The translations under genes and the position numbers were made by a program. The notes below the pieces were generated by a model that was not told the origin of the DNA, made no database searches, and saw only the letters and a list, made by a program, of their open reading frames with translations. Of a DNA stretch of 64,000 nt, positions 24,309 to 33,101 are shown one piece after another (the first letter of the stretch is position 1; every line of letters begins with the position of its first letter). The stretch covers positions 1,054,001-1,118,000 of the forward strand of contig OY970250.1 of assembly GCA_963715575.1 (NCBI GenBank). Reading direction: 5' to 3'. The stretch comes from AC-32 sp963715575 (GTDB taxonomy: Bacteria; Actinomycetota; Thermoleophilia; Gaiellales; Gaiellaceae).

Positions 24309-25454
24309 TAGGCAGACCCCGCCAGCTCGGAAGGAAGCAGCCGCGCCGTCAGCAGCTCGCGGAAGCGCGCCGGATCGTCCCCGACATGCGCCTCGACGAG
24401 CTCGCGGCCCTGCCAGTACGTGTGCTGGTAAGGAGGCGACGGGCTCCGCAGCTGCGAGTCGACCTGCTTCGCCACGCGCTCGGCGGGCTGCAGCGACCAC
24501 GTGGCCGAATACTCACGTGCCTCCTCCGGCGAGGCGCCTCGGTCGTGCAACAGCATCGCCACGTTCGCGGAGATGGGAAGCAACGACTCGCGCGCCTTCA
24601 CGACGCGCGACCCGACCTCGGCGTCGTAAGCGAAGCCGAGCCGCCCGAGCACCGCCGCCGCGAGCTCCTGCCCGTCGCCGGCCAGCAGCTCCGGGCCGGT
24701 CATCGCGATGCCCTCCGAGAGGACCGCCTCCGGCGACCAGAGCAGGTCGAGCGTCCGCTCGAGCTGCCCCCGCCCGCGAACGAGGTCGACCTCCTGCCAG
24801 ACCCGGTGCGTGTGATGACCGCCGTAGATCTCGTGCGAGGTGAGCGGGACGAGGTCGGCCGCCGGCAGCGGCAGGTCGGCGTTGACCTGGATTCGGGTCC
24901 GCAGCCCGCCGAGGTAGCGGGCGTAGCCAAGCCAGCGCTCCCCGGTCACGAGCTCGAGCTCGAACTCCTCGCCCTCCGGCAGTCCGACCTGCTCGCGCGT
25001 CAGGCGCCGCAGCTCGGCGGCCGCGTCGAGGAGCGCGCGCTCGACGAGCTCCGCCGGAATCGCGGTCGCCTCGAACCAGCGCGCGTAGCGGTCGCGCAGC
25101 TCGCCGCTGCCCGGCAGCGCCTCGTCGAGCTGCACGGCCGCCTGCCGGAACGGCTCCTCGTCGTGCCAGCGCGGCTCGAGCCCGTAGACGAGCCGGCCCT
25201 CCTCGGCGTAGCCGAGCGGCTCGCCGGCGAGCTTGCGCGCGCTCGCCTCGAGCGAGCGCACCTGACCGGCCAGCCAGGGATCGTCGTCGAGCTCCGCGGC
25301 CAGCGCCGCCGCGTCCTCCGCGAGTGCGGCCGGGGGACGCGGCTCCTCCGACTCGACGCGGCTCGCGAGCTCGGCCGGCCCGTAGTACGAGTCGACGAGA
25401 TCCTCCGTGTGCCGCCCGAGCCGCAACCCCAGCTCGAGGTAGCGCTCGACGGGA

Positions 25455-25462
<8 letters not shown>
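24308..25462 (-). CDS. DUF885-like putative metalloprotein
   Basis: This 384-residue protein is mostly helical and charged. A conserved-looking segment 'PLTSHEIYGGHHTHRVWQEVDL' resembles the HExxPGHH motif of DUF885 peptidase-like proteins, with Gly for Pro, and 'EAVLSEGIAMTGPELL' could supply a further Glu ligand. No signal peptide is seen. A zinc peptidase-like role is inferred only from this motif. The GTG start at 25462 overlaps the end of the thiolase gene by 8 bases, so the genes form one unit; an ATG at 25501 is possible. Confidence 0.6.
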
Positions 25463-26627
<1,165 letters not shown>

Positions 26628-26634
26628 CGCGCCC

Positions 26635-26640
26635 ACGCTA
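26635..26640 (-). promoter_or_regulatory. -10 box of the thiolase gene
   Basis: TAGCGT contains the TAG stop of the upstream mqnD-like gene and stands 7 bases before the GTG at 26627. It implies a separate leaderless start for the thiolase, besides read-through. Confidence 0.5.
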
Positions 26641-27465
26641 GCCGACGAACTCGACCCTGACGGGGTGCTCGTACGTGCCGAGCGCTTCGGCGCGCTGCAG
26701 CAGCTCGCGCACCGCCTGCCGGCCCTCGTCGCCGTAGTCGCACGTCAGCTCGTTGACGTACATGCCGACGAAGCGGTCGGCGAGCTCCGTGTCGAGCCCG
26801 CGGCCGAACTGCATCGCGTACTCCATCGCCTCTTCGCGGTTGTCGAGCCCGGCCTGGATCGAGTCGCGGAGCACGTCCGACAGCTCGAACAGGTTCTCGG
26901 CGCCGAGGTCGCGCCGCGCGACGTTCGCGCCCAGCGGCAGCGGCAGCCCCGTCTCCAGCAGCCACCACTCGCCCAGGTCGACGAGCTTCTTCAGCCCCTC
27001 GGCCTCGTAGGTGAGCTGGCCCTCGTGGATCAGCAACCCTGCGTCGGCGCGTCCCGAGTTGACCTCGTCGATGATCGCGTCGAACGGGACGGCGCGGTAG
27101 CGGAACGGCCCGAGGCACATCTTCAGGACGAGGAACGCCGTCGTCAGCTCGCCCGGGACCGCGATCTCGACCTCGCGCGCGTCGGCGGCCGACATCTCCT
27201 CGCGCGCGACGAGGATCGGCCCGTAGCCCGAGCCCATCGAGGCCCCGTGCGGGAGCAGCACGTAGCCCTCCTGCACGAGCGGGTACGCCGCCAGCGAGAT
27301 CGCCGAGACCTCGAGCTTGCCGTCGAGCGCCCAGGTGTTGAGCGTCTGGATGTCCTTCAGGACGTGCTCGAACTCGAAGCGGCGCGGGTCGACCTCGCCC
27401 GAGGCGAGGCCCCAGAACATGAACGCGTCGTCCGGGTCCGGGCTGTGGCCGAGGTGGATCAGCAT
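26638..27465 (-). CDS. mqnD: MqnD-like 1,4-dihydroxy-6-naphthoate synthase
   Basis: This 275-residue protein matches the MqnA/MqnD periplasmic-binding-like fold. The start 'LGHSPDPDDAFMFWGLASGEVD' and 'PLPLGANVARRDLG' are hallmarks of MqnD, which converts cyclic dehypoxanthine futalosine to 1,4-dihydroxy-6-naphthoate in the futalosine route to menaquinone. No other menaquinone genes are in view. The ATG at 27465 fixes the family N-terminus; TAGCCT is 10 bases upstream. Confidence 0.88.
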   Translation of the reverse strand: MLIHLGHSPDPDDAFMFWGLASGEVDPRRFEFEHVLKDIQTLNTWALDGKLEVSAISLAAYPLVQEGYVLLPHGASMGSGYGPILVAREEMSAADAREVEIAVPGELTTAFLVLKMCLGPFRYRAVPFDAIIDEVNSGRADAGLLIHEGQLTYEAEGLKKLVDLGEWWLLETGLPLPLGANVARRDLGAENLFELSDVLRDSIQAGLDNREEAMEYAMQFGRGLDTELADRFVGMYVNELTCDYGDEGRQAVRELLQRAEALGTYEHPVRVEFVG

Positions 27466-27495
27466 CGAGGGCGGGAGGCTACCGCAATGCCGCCG

Positions 27496-27501
27496 TACAC
27501 T
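27496..27501 (+). promoter_or_regulatory. -10 box of the DtxR-type regulator
   Basis: TACACT lies 6 bases before the GTG at 27508. The gene is predicted to be transcribed without a leader, divergently from mqnD 42 bases away. Confidence 0.5.
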
Positions 27502-27507
27502 TGACGG

Positions 27508-27939
27508 GTGCCGAAGCTCGCGCTCAGCGACGCAATCCAGGACTACCTGAAGGGGCTCTACCACCTGCAGACCGGCGAGGGCCGCGTCTCGGTGACGGCG
27601 CTCGCGCGGGAGCAGAAGGTCTCGCCGGCCTCGGCCAGCGCGATGGTCAAGAAGCTCGCCGCGCTGGAGCTCGTCGAGCACGCGCCCTACCGCGGCGTCC
27701 GCTTGACGCGCGCCGGCGAGCAGGTCGCCGTCGAGGTGATCCGGCACCACCGGCTGCTCGAGCTCTACCTCGCCGACACGCTCGGCCTGCACGTGGATGC
27801 CGTGCACGACGAGGCCGATCGCCTGGAGCACGTGCTCTCGGAGGAGCTGGAGGCGAAGATCGACAGCGCCCTCGGCTACCCGACGCACGACCCGCACGGG
27901 GACCCGATCCCCAACGCGAAGCTCGAGTGGCCCAAGTAG
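27508..27939 (+). CDS. DtxR/MntR-family metal-dependent regulator
   Basis: This 143-residue protein has the N-terminal winged helix 'AIQDYLKGLYHLQTGEGRVSVTALAREQKVSPASASAMVKKL' and the dimer and metal-binding region 'VIRHHRLLELYLADTLGLHVDAVHDEADRLEHVLSEELEAKID' with His and Glu ligands typical of DtxR/MntR proteins. The C-terminal SH3-like domain is absent, giving an MntR-like short form. It probably represses iron or manganese uptake genes elsewhere; no target is adjacent. Confidence 0.9.
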   Translation: MPKLALSDAIQDYLKGLYHLQTGEGRVSVTALAREQKVSPASASAMVKKLAALELVEHAPYRGVRLTRAGEQVAVEVIRHHRLLELYLADTLGLHVDAVHDEADRLEHVLSEELEAKIDSALGYPTHDPHGDPIPNAKLEWPK

Positions 27940-28278
27940 CTAGCGGCCGAAAAACCAGCGTTCGAGCGGGCCGAGCAGCTCGTCCCGTACGAACGGCTTG
28001 ACCTTCGCCGCGCTGCCGTCCTGCTCCGAGACCACGGCGTCGTCCTCGAGCGCCTCGTTCGCCGCGACGAGCGCGTCGCTCAGCTCGAAGCCCTGGAAGA
28101 TGTAGTCGTGGCGCCGGGCCTCGTCGCTGTGCCGGTGCTGCGGGTTGACCGCCCGCCCGACCGCCCAGGTCGCCCCGGGCAGGCGCTCGATCCAGATCAC
28201 GATCCGCTCCGCCTCGCCGCGGTCGTCGACGCCGTGCACCTCACGCTCGGCGAAGCGGGCGGCCGACGGCTTCCTCAC
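27940..28278 (-). CDS. Conserved-looking protein of unknown function
   Basis: This 112-residue soluble protein contains 'ERIVIWIERLPGATWAVGRAVNPQHRHSDEARRHDYIFQGFELSDALVAANEALEDD' and ends in 'KVKPFVRDELLGPLERWFFGR'. I do not recognise the family. The start GTG at 28278 is supported by TAGAGT 7 bases upstream, and the stop directly abuts the stop of the convergent DtxR-type gene. It is divergent from another small unknown gene over a 33-base gap. Confidence 0.6.
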   Translation of the reverse strand: MRKPSAARFAEREVHGVDDRGEAERIVIWIERLPGATWAVGRAVNPQHRHSDEARRHDYIFQGFELSDALVAANEALEDDAVVSEQDGSAAKVKPFVRDELLGPLERWFFGR

Positions 28279-28285
28279 GGACCGG

Positions 28286-28304
28286 ACTCTAGCGCCGCTA
28301 GCAT
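28286..28304. promoter_or_regulatory. Divergent leaderless promoter pair, closest spacing in the window
   Basis: TAGAGT on the minus strand (28286-28291) and TAGCAT on the plus strand (28299-28304) lie 7 bases before their start codons at 28278 and 28312. The two boxes are only 7 bases apart. Confidence 0.58.
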
Positions 28305-28311
28305 CGCTGCT

Positions 28312-28563
28312 ATGGGCAGGCTCTCCAACTTCTTGAGCAACCCGTTCTCGTTCCTCTTCACCCGCTCCTCGGAGGAGGACCGGCTCGCGGCCTACGTGAT
28401 CCGCGAGCACGAGCGCGGGCGAGCGCTCGACGACATCCTCGACGACCCGTACGTCCGCAACCGGGCCCATCCGCAGGAGATCGCGCGCCTGCTCGACCGG
28501 CCCGAGGTGATCCACGCCGTCGGCGAGGGCACCGTCGCGGCCGAGCAGAGGAAGCTGACCTAG
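28312..28563 (+). CDS. Small protein of unknown function
   Basis: This 83-residue protein has an amphipathic, aromatic N-terminus ('MGRLSNFLSNPFSFLFTRSSEED') that could touch a membrane or partner. A charged helical part follows: 'AAYVIREHERGRALDDILDDPYVRNRAHPQEIARLLDRPEVIHAVG'. I do not recognise the family. The ATG is supported by TAGCAT 7 bases upstream and the gene is divergent from another small unknown. Confidence 0.65.
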   Translation: MGRLSNFLSNPFSFLFTRSSEEDRLAAYVIREHERGRALDDILDDPYVRNRAHPQEIARLLDRPEVIHAVGEGTVAAEQRKLT

Positions 28564-28625
28564 AGCCGCGCAGCTGACGTTCAGCGGATCGACGGGTCGT
28601 TTCCGACCGCATCGCAAGCGACGCC

Positions 28626-29621
28626 TCAGAGCTCGGTACCGACGCCGCGCTCGCGTGCCCGCTCGAGCACGGCCGCGCCGACGGCGACGTCCCACGCGGC
28701 GAGCCCGTTCGACTTGAAGACGACGATGTCGTCGTCGGCCTGCCGCCCTGGCAGCTCGCCGGCGACGACCTCCTGGAGCTCGTGCACCTCGAGCCAGTCG
28801 AGCACGCCCGCCTCGACCGGCTCGATCAGGTCGCCCGACTCGCGCTTGGCGTTCTCGATCGAGTCGCAGCAGACGAAGGCCGCCCGCTCGAGCACGACGT
28901 TGTCGAGCTCGCGCCTGCGTGGGTCGTTCGCGCCGACGGCGCAGACCAGCGCACCCGCTCGCAGCCACTCGCCGCGGAGCACCGGGTCGCGTGACGTCGT
29001 AACGGTCACGACCACCTCCTGCGAGGCCGGATCGCGGTGGCTCTCGCCCGGCTCGGCGCCGACCTCCCGGCAGAACTCCGCCAGCCGCTCCTCGCTGCGG
29101 CAGTAGGCGACGACGGTCTCGATCGCCGGCACGGCCTCGCGGATCGCGGCCACCTGGCTGCGCGCCTGCCAGCCACAGCCGATCACGCCGAGCGTCGAGG
29201 CGCCTTCGCGCGCGAGGTGCCTCGCGGCCACGCCGCTGGCCGCCCCCGTTCGCAGCTGGCCGAGCTTGTCCGCCTCGATCACGGCCACGTTCTCCTGCGT
29301 CGCCGTCTCGAACAGGAGCACGACGAAGTTCGCGTCTTCATGGCCGGCCGCGTAGGTCTTCAGGCCGGCGAGGCCGAGCTCCCGGTCCACCGCCCACATC
29401 ACCGCCAGGAAGCCCCCGTCCCAGCGCGTCCGCTGCCGATGGACGTTCTCGACCTCGCCCGCGGCCAGGCGGCGGAAGCACGCCTCAACGGCCTCCAAAG
29501 CGTCGGCCGGGGTCAGCAGCTCCGCGACCTCCGCCTCGGTCAGGTAGAGCGGCAAGGCGCTCGCTTGCGACGCCGACCAGCCAGGCCGCGCCGGCTGGGC
29601 CGGCTCGGCCGTCCAATGCAC
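28626..29621 (-). CDS. Ornithine cyclodeaminase / mu-crystallin family enzyme
   Basis: This 331-residue protein has the OCD family features: 'LTEAEVAELLTPADALEAVEACF', 'GGFLAVMWAVDRELGLAGLKTYAAG' (substrate Lys), 'LGQLRTGAASGVAARHLARE' and the Rossmann loop 'LGVIGCGWQARSQVAAI'. Members are NAD(P)-dependent and include ornithine cyclodeaminase, alanine dehydrogenase and ketimine reductases; the exact reaction is not readable. The GTG start carries about 20 extra residues before the usual N-terminus, so a later start cannot be excluded. Confidence 0.87.
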   Translation of the reverse strand: MHWTAEPAQPARPGWSASQASALPLYLTEAEVAELLTPADALEAVEACFRRLAAGEVENVHRQRTRWDGGFLAVMWAVDRELGLAGLKTYAAGHEDANFVVLLFETATQENVAVIEADKLGQLRTGAASGVAARHLAREGASTLGVIGCGWQARSQVAAIREAVPAIETVVAYCRSEERLAEFCREVGAEPGESHRDPASQEVVVTVTTSRDPVLRGEWLRAGALVCAVGANDPRRRELDNVVLERAAFVCCDSIENAKRESGDLIEPVEAGVLDWLEVHELQEVVAGELPGRQADDDIVVFKSNGLAAWDVAVGAAVLERARERGVGTEL

Positions 29622-29675
29622 GTTCTAAGAAGCCCGGCGATCGTGCCCTCCTGTCGAAACCGCGTTCGGATGAGG

Positions 29676-30116
29676 CTACTGCTTCGGGATGAAGCTGATC
29701 TGGCCGCTCGTCTCGAGCACCGCCCAGCGCACCTTGTCGAGCGAGTCGATCTGGCTCAGGCGAGCCTGCTCCTCCAGCTCGTGGCGCGTGAGCCGCTCGC
29801 GGTGGACGTTGCGCGTCAGCACGCGGCCGTCCTCGATCAGCACGATCGGCTCGCCGTCGAGCACCGAGCGAACCCGCTTGAAGCGGAAGTTCAGGTAGGA
29901 GACGGCGGCCTGCATCATCGCGATCGTCCCCGCGGCGAGGATCAGCCCGGTGACCGAGTAGTCGCTTTGCGTGACGCCCTGCTGGACGAGGTCCCCGAGC
30001 ACGATCAGCAGGATCAGGTCGAACGGCTCCAGCGAGGACAGCTCGCGCCGGCCGACGATCCGCGTCAGGAAGAAGATGAACGAGAACGCGAGGGCTGCGC
30101 GGAGGACGATGTCCAC
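29676..30116 (-). CDS. DUF421 (YetF-like) membrane protein
   Basis: This 146-residue protein has three N-terminal membrane segments followed by a YetF-type cytoplasmic domain: 'SFIFFLTRIVGRRELSSLEPFDLILLIVLGDLVQQG', 'GEPIVLIEDGRVL' and 'RHELEEQARLSQIDSLDKVRWAVLETSGQISFIPK'. Function is unknown; relatives in Bacillus sit in the spore or cell membrane. It lies 3 bases after the preceding gene and probably closes the operon that begins with the binding-protein gene at 33088. Confidence 0.88.
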   Translation of the reverse strand: MDIVLRAALAFSFIFFLTRIVGRRELSSLEPFDLILLIVLGDLVQQGVTQSDYSVTGLILAAGTIAMMQAAVSYLNFRFKRVRSVLDGEPIVLIEDGRVLTRNVHRERLTRHELEEQARLSQIDSLDKVRWAVLETSGQISFIPKQ

Positions 30117-30119
30117 GGG

Positions 30120-30644
30120 CTAGGGCCAGATTCGAAGGTGGCGGGTCAAGGAGGCAATCGGCTGCTCGCCGTCGTCGAGCTCGAGCTTCAGCGTGCGCGA
30201 GCCGACCGTGGTCGGGTTGACCTGGTAGTCCATGTAGAGGACGTACTTCGCGCCCGCTGCCAGGTGGCCGAGCTCGAAGGACAGGTCGCCGTTGCGGCTC
30301 GCCTCGCTCACGGGCCCCGGCTCGATCGTGTTCACGGTCAGGCCGTCGATCCACTTGGCATTCAGCACCAGGGTCGCCTGCTTCAGCTCCTGGTGGGCGA
30401 CGATCGTGAAGCGCGCCTGGTAGAGGAGCCCGCCGCGCACGGCGTTCGGCGCGTCGACCGCCAGCGTCGCCGCCGGCGTCTCGGCCCGCGTCGTCGAGGT
30501 GCTCTGCCCGACGAAACCGAAGAGGGCGAGCAGCAGGACGAGCGCGACGACGCCGACGAGCGCCCGCCGCACCCAGGGATGCCAGCCGCGGCCCTTCAGG
30601 TCGCGATGCCGCGTGAGGACGATGCCGTCGGGCTGGTCGGCCAC
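30120..30644 (-). CDS. Membrane-anchored protein of unknown function
   Basis: This 174-residue protein has a basic start, one membrane segment (about 28-47, 'ALVGVVALVLLLALFGFVG') and an extracytoplasmic beta-rich domain: 'GGLLYQARFTIVAHQELKQATLVLNAKWIDGLTVNTIEPGP', 'YVLYMDYQVNPTTVGSRTLKLELDDG'. This looks like an immunoglobulin-like accessory domain. I do not recognise the family. It starts with GTG and lies between the anchored 392-residue protein and DUF421 in the same direction. Confidence 0.65.
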   Translation of the reverse strand: MADQPDGIVLTRHRDLKGRGWHPWVRRALVGVVALVLLLALFGFVGQSTSTTRAETPAATLAVDAPNAVRGGLLYQARFTIVAHQELKQATLVLNAKWIDGLTVNTIEPGPVSEASRNGDLSFELGHLAAGAKYVLYMDYQVNPTTVGSRTLKLELDDGEQPIASLTRHLRIWP

Positions 30645-30677
30645 GCCCGCGGATTCGCTGGAGGGAAGGTTGTTCCT

Positions 30678-31856
30678 CTAGCTGTGTGCCCAGGTCACGA
30701 GGGCGGCGCCCGCGGCGACGATCGCGCCGCCGACCGCGAGCAGGGCCATCAACGCGCCGCCGCCCGACGACGAGCTCGACGAGGCGGCGACGGCGTGGGG
30801 CCTCGCCGCGGTCTCGTAGACGTAGACGGTGCGGTTGCGGCCGAGCGCGTCCGGGTTCGAGAGGAAGCCCTGGAACTGGTCCGAGCGAACGAGCTCCATG
30901 CGCGTGTCGATCAGGCGCTCGAGCAGCGCGTCGGCCGGCAGCGGCTTCCGAGTGACCGCAGCGCTCCAGGTGGAGGCGCCGCCCGGAGGGGTCAGCCCCC
31001 GCACGACCGCGTCGGGCCGCGTCTCGAGGTGGAGCTTCGGCTCGCCGCCGCCGCTGACCTCGATGCGCCGCGTGAGCGGCTGCCGGTCGTCGAGCACGAA
31101 CGAGAAGCGCACGGTGCGCCCGTCCAGCGTCCCACCACTAGCCGCCGTGGGCGCGGACGGAAAGCGCAGCCGGCCCTCGATGTGCAGCGGTGCCGAGATG
31201 CGCGCCTGCCGTGGACGCTGCGAGACCGCGCCGTCGATCGTCACGTACGCCGGTCGCAGCCGGCGGTGCGCAAGCGAGTCTCGCCGCGTCCGGTCGAGCA
31301 GTGCCGCCAGCTCCTTCGGCAGGCCCGTGCCCTGGAACGCGACCTCGCCTGTCGTCGTCGCGTTGGTCACCGCAAGCTCGTAACGGTCGCCGTCGCGCTG
31401 CGCCTCGAGCCGCAGCGGCAGGTACGGCCGCACCGGCCCGGGCCGCAGCTCGGCGTCCGAGACGAGCAGCCGCCGCTTCGCGGAGAAGCCTGACCAGAGG
31501 ATCTGCCCGCGCCGCTGTCCGGGCTCCGACTGCGAGCCGGGGCCCACGCGCACGTCGAGCACCGGAGCGCTGACGACGATCAGGTAGTCGCCGGTGCCCG
31601 TCAGCTGCAGCCGCTCCAGGGCCCGCACCGAGACGACCCGGCCACGCGCGTCGACCCCCGTGCGCACTCGCTGGTCGGTGCTCGAGCGGATCTTGAACGT
31701 CAGCGTCGCCCAGGGCGGAGCGCCTCCCGTGACGAGCGGCGGGCTCGGCGTCGGGTAGGGCGTCGGGCCGGGCAGGAGCACCTGCTGGACGTCGGCGAGC
31801 GCCGCGGCCGGCGCCAGCAGCGCCGCGACGGCGACCGCCGGCAGCAGGCGCCTCAT
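30678..31856 (-). CDS. Secreted, C-terminally anchored protein of unknown function
   Basis: This 392-residue protein has a signal peptide ('MRRLLPAVAVAALLAPAAALA'), a Pro-rich linker, a large beta-rich extracytoplasmic region, a Ser/Gly-rich linker and a C-terminal membrane segment ('LLAVGGAIVAAGAALVTW') with a very short tail. No known domain is recognised. Its ATG overlaps the TGA of the ABC binding-protein gene (ATGA), so the two proteins are made together. This implies a role near the transporter, for instance as a surface scaffold, but that is inference. Confidence 0.7.
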   Translation of the reverse strand: MRRLLPAVAVAALLAPAAALADVQQVLLPGPTPYPTPSPPLVTGGAPPWATLTFKIRSSTDQRVRTGVDARGRVVSVRALERLQLTGTGDYLIVVSAPVLDVRVGPGSQSEPGQRRGQILWSGFSAKRRLLVSDAELRPGPVRPYLPLRLEAQRDGDRYELAVTNATTTGEVAFQGTGLPKELAALLDRTRRDSLAHRRLRPAYVTIDGAVSQRPRQARISAPLHIEGRLRFPSAPTAASGGTLDGRTVRFSFVLDDRQPLTRRIEVSGGGEPKLHLETRPDAVVRGLTPPGGASTWSAAVTRKPLPADALLERLIDTRMELVRSDQFQGFLSNPDALGRNRTVYVYETAARPHAVAASSSSSSGGGALMALLAVGGAIVAAGAALVTWAHS

Positions 31857-33088
31857 TGCGAGCGGGTCTGCGGGATCAGCGGCAGCGTCGCCGAGAGCGG
31901 ATCGTCCTGGACGGGCTGGTAGGTCATGTCGCGGAAGCGGGCGAAGTAGACGTCGTCGTCGACGACGCCCTCGTGGCTGTGCTCGTTGAACCCGCGCTCG
32001 TCGCCGTTCGCGCCCTGCGTGGTGACCTGGTTGAGCGCGGCGGTGATCTTGCCGGGCTCGGTCGAGGAGGCATGCGCGATCGCCGCCAGCAAGACGTGCA
32101 CGAAGTCGTAGGAGTACATCGCGAACTCGGGCGGCTGCACGACCGCCTGGCCCTGCGAGTTCTTCACGCCCACACGGTCGGCGCCGTAGGTCGACTCGTA
32201 CTGCGACTGGAAGTTGACGAACGGGCCCGTGCCGACCTCGGCCGTGAGCCGCCCGCCGGCGAACGTCAGCCCGTCGACCCACTCAGGATGGTCGGCGAGC
32301 TGCTGGCGGATGAACGGGTCGGAGCCGGTCGGCGGCGTGTAGACCGGAACCTGCCAGCCGATGCTGCGGCTGGCCGAGAGCGCGGAGGCGATCGTCGGTG
32401 GCTGCCCCCACACGAGCATCGCCGTCGCTCCCGAGCGGCGCGCGCGCAGGATCTGCGGCGTCAAGTCGGTCTGGCCCGCAGGCAGCGTCAGCTCCAGCGC
32501 GACCGCTTCGGGGTTGCTCTCGAAGGCACGCCCGATGTCGGCCGCGCCCTCGCGCCCGTAGCCGCTGTCGTCGGAGAGCAGCGCGACCTTCAGCTTCTTC
32601 GGGATCAGGTACTCCGCGTAGCGGAAGGCGATCCCGTGGTTGGTCGGCGCGATCCGAAAGACGTTCGGCCGGGCCTCCGCGTCGACGAGGCCGGTGCCGC
32701 CGTCGTGGGTGATGCAGATCGAGACGCCGGCCTGCTTCGCCAGCTGCCAGATCGCGTCGACACCGGTCCCGTCGGTGACGATCGCGACCGCGTCCGCGTC
32801 GATCGCGCGCCTCGCGTTCTCGACAGCGGTGCGCGCGGAGAGGTGGTTGTCGTAGAGCTTGACCTTGATCAGGTAGCTCTTGTCGCCCACGCGCACGCCG
32901 CCGCCGCCGTTCAGGTTCGAGGTCGCGAGCTCCACGCCCTGGCGGATCGTCTGCGCCACGTACGGGCTGCCGGTGACCGGCACGTCGACCGCGATCACCA
33001 GCTTGCCGGCCGCGCCGCTCGACGATCCCTTGCCGCAGCCCGCGGCGAGCAGCGCAAAGCCGGCGAGAAGGAGCGCGAGTCGCCGCAC
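31853..33088 (-). CDS. ABC transporter substrate-binding lipoprotein, LivK type
   Basis: This 411-residue protein starts with a lipoprotein signal ending in a lipobox ('ALLLAGFALLAAGC'). It has the type-I periplasmic-binding fold of branched-chain amino acid receptors: 'PVTGSPYVAQTIRQGVELATSNLNGGGG', 'AIVTDGTGVDAIWQLAKQAGV', 'KVALLSDDSGYGREGAAD'. It should deliver an amino acid or a similar amide ligand to the permease-ATPase encoded just upstream. The GTG at 33088 has TAGGCT 7 bases before it, so it can be transcribed separately from the permease genes. Confidence 0.9.
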   Translation of the reverse strand: MRRLALLLAGFALLAAGCGKGSSSGAAGKLVIAVDVPVTGSPYVAQTIRQGVELATSNLNGGGGVRVGDKSYLIKVKLYDNHLSARTAVENARRAIDADAVAIVTDGTGVDAIWQLAKQAGVSICITHDGGTGLVDAEARPNVFRIAPTNHGIAFRYAEYLIPKKLKVALLSDDSGYGREGAADIGRAFESNPEAVALELTLPAGQTDLTPQILRARRSGATAMLVWGQPPTIASALSASRSIGWQVPVYTPPTGSDPFIRQQLADHPEWVDGLTFAGGRLTAEVGTGPFVNFQSQYESTYGADRVGVKNSQGQAVVQPPEFAMYSYDFVHVLLAAIAHASSTEPGKITAALNQVTTQGANGDERGFNEHSHEGVVDDDVYFARFRDMTYQPVQDDPLSATLPLIPQTRSQ

Positions 33089-33095
33089 GGCGGGG

Positions 33096-33101
33096 AGCCT
33101 A
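33096..33101 (-). promoter_or_regulatory. -10 box of the LivK-type gene
   Basis: TAGGCT lies 7 bases before the GTG at 33088 and overlaps the stop codon (TAG) of the upstream permease-ATPase gene. The binding protein, usually needed in excess, would have its own leaderless promoter. Confidence 0.5.
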
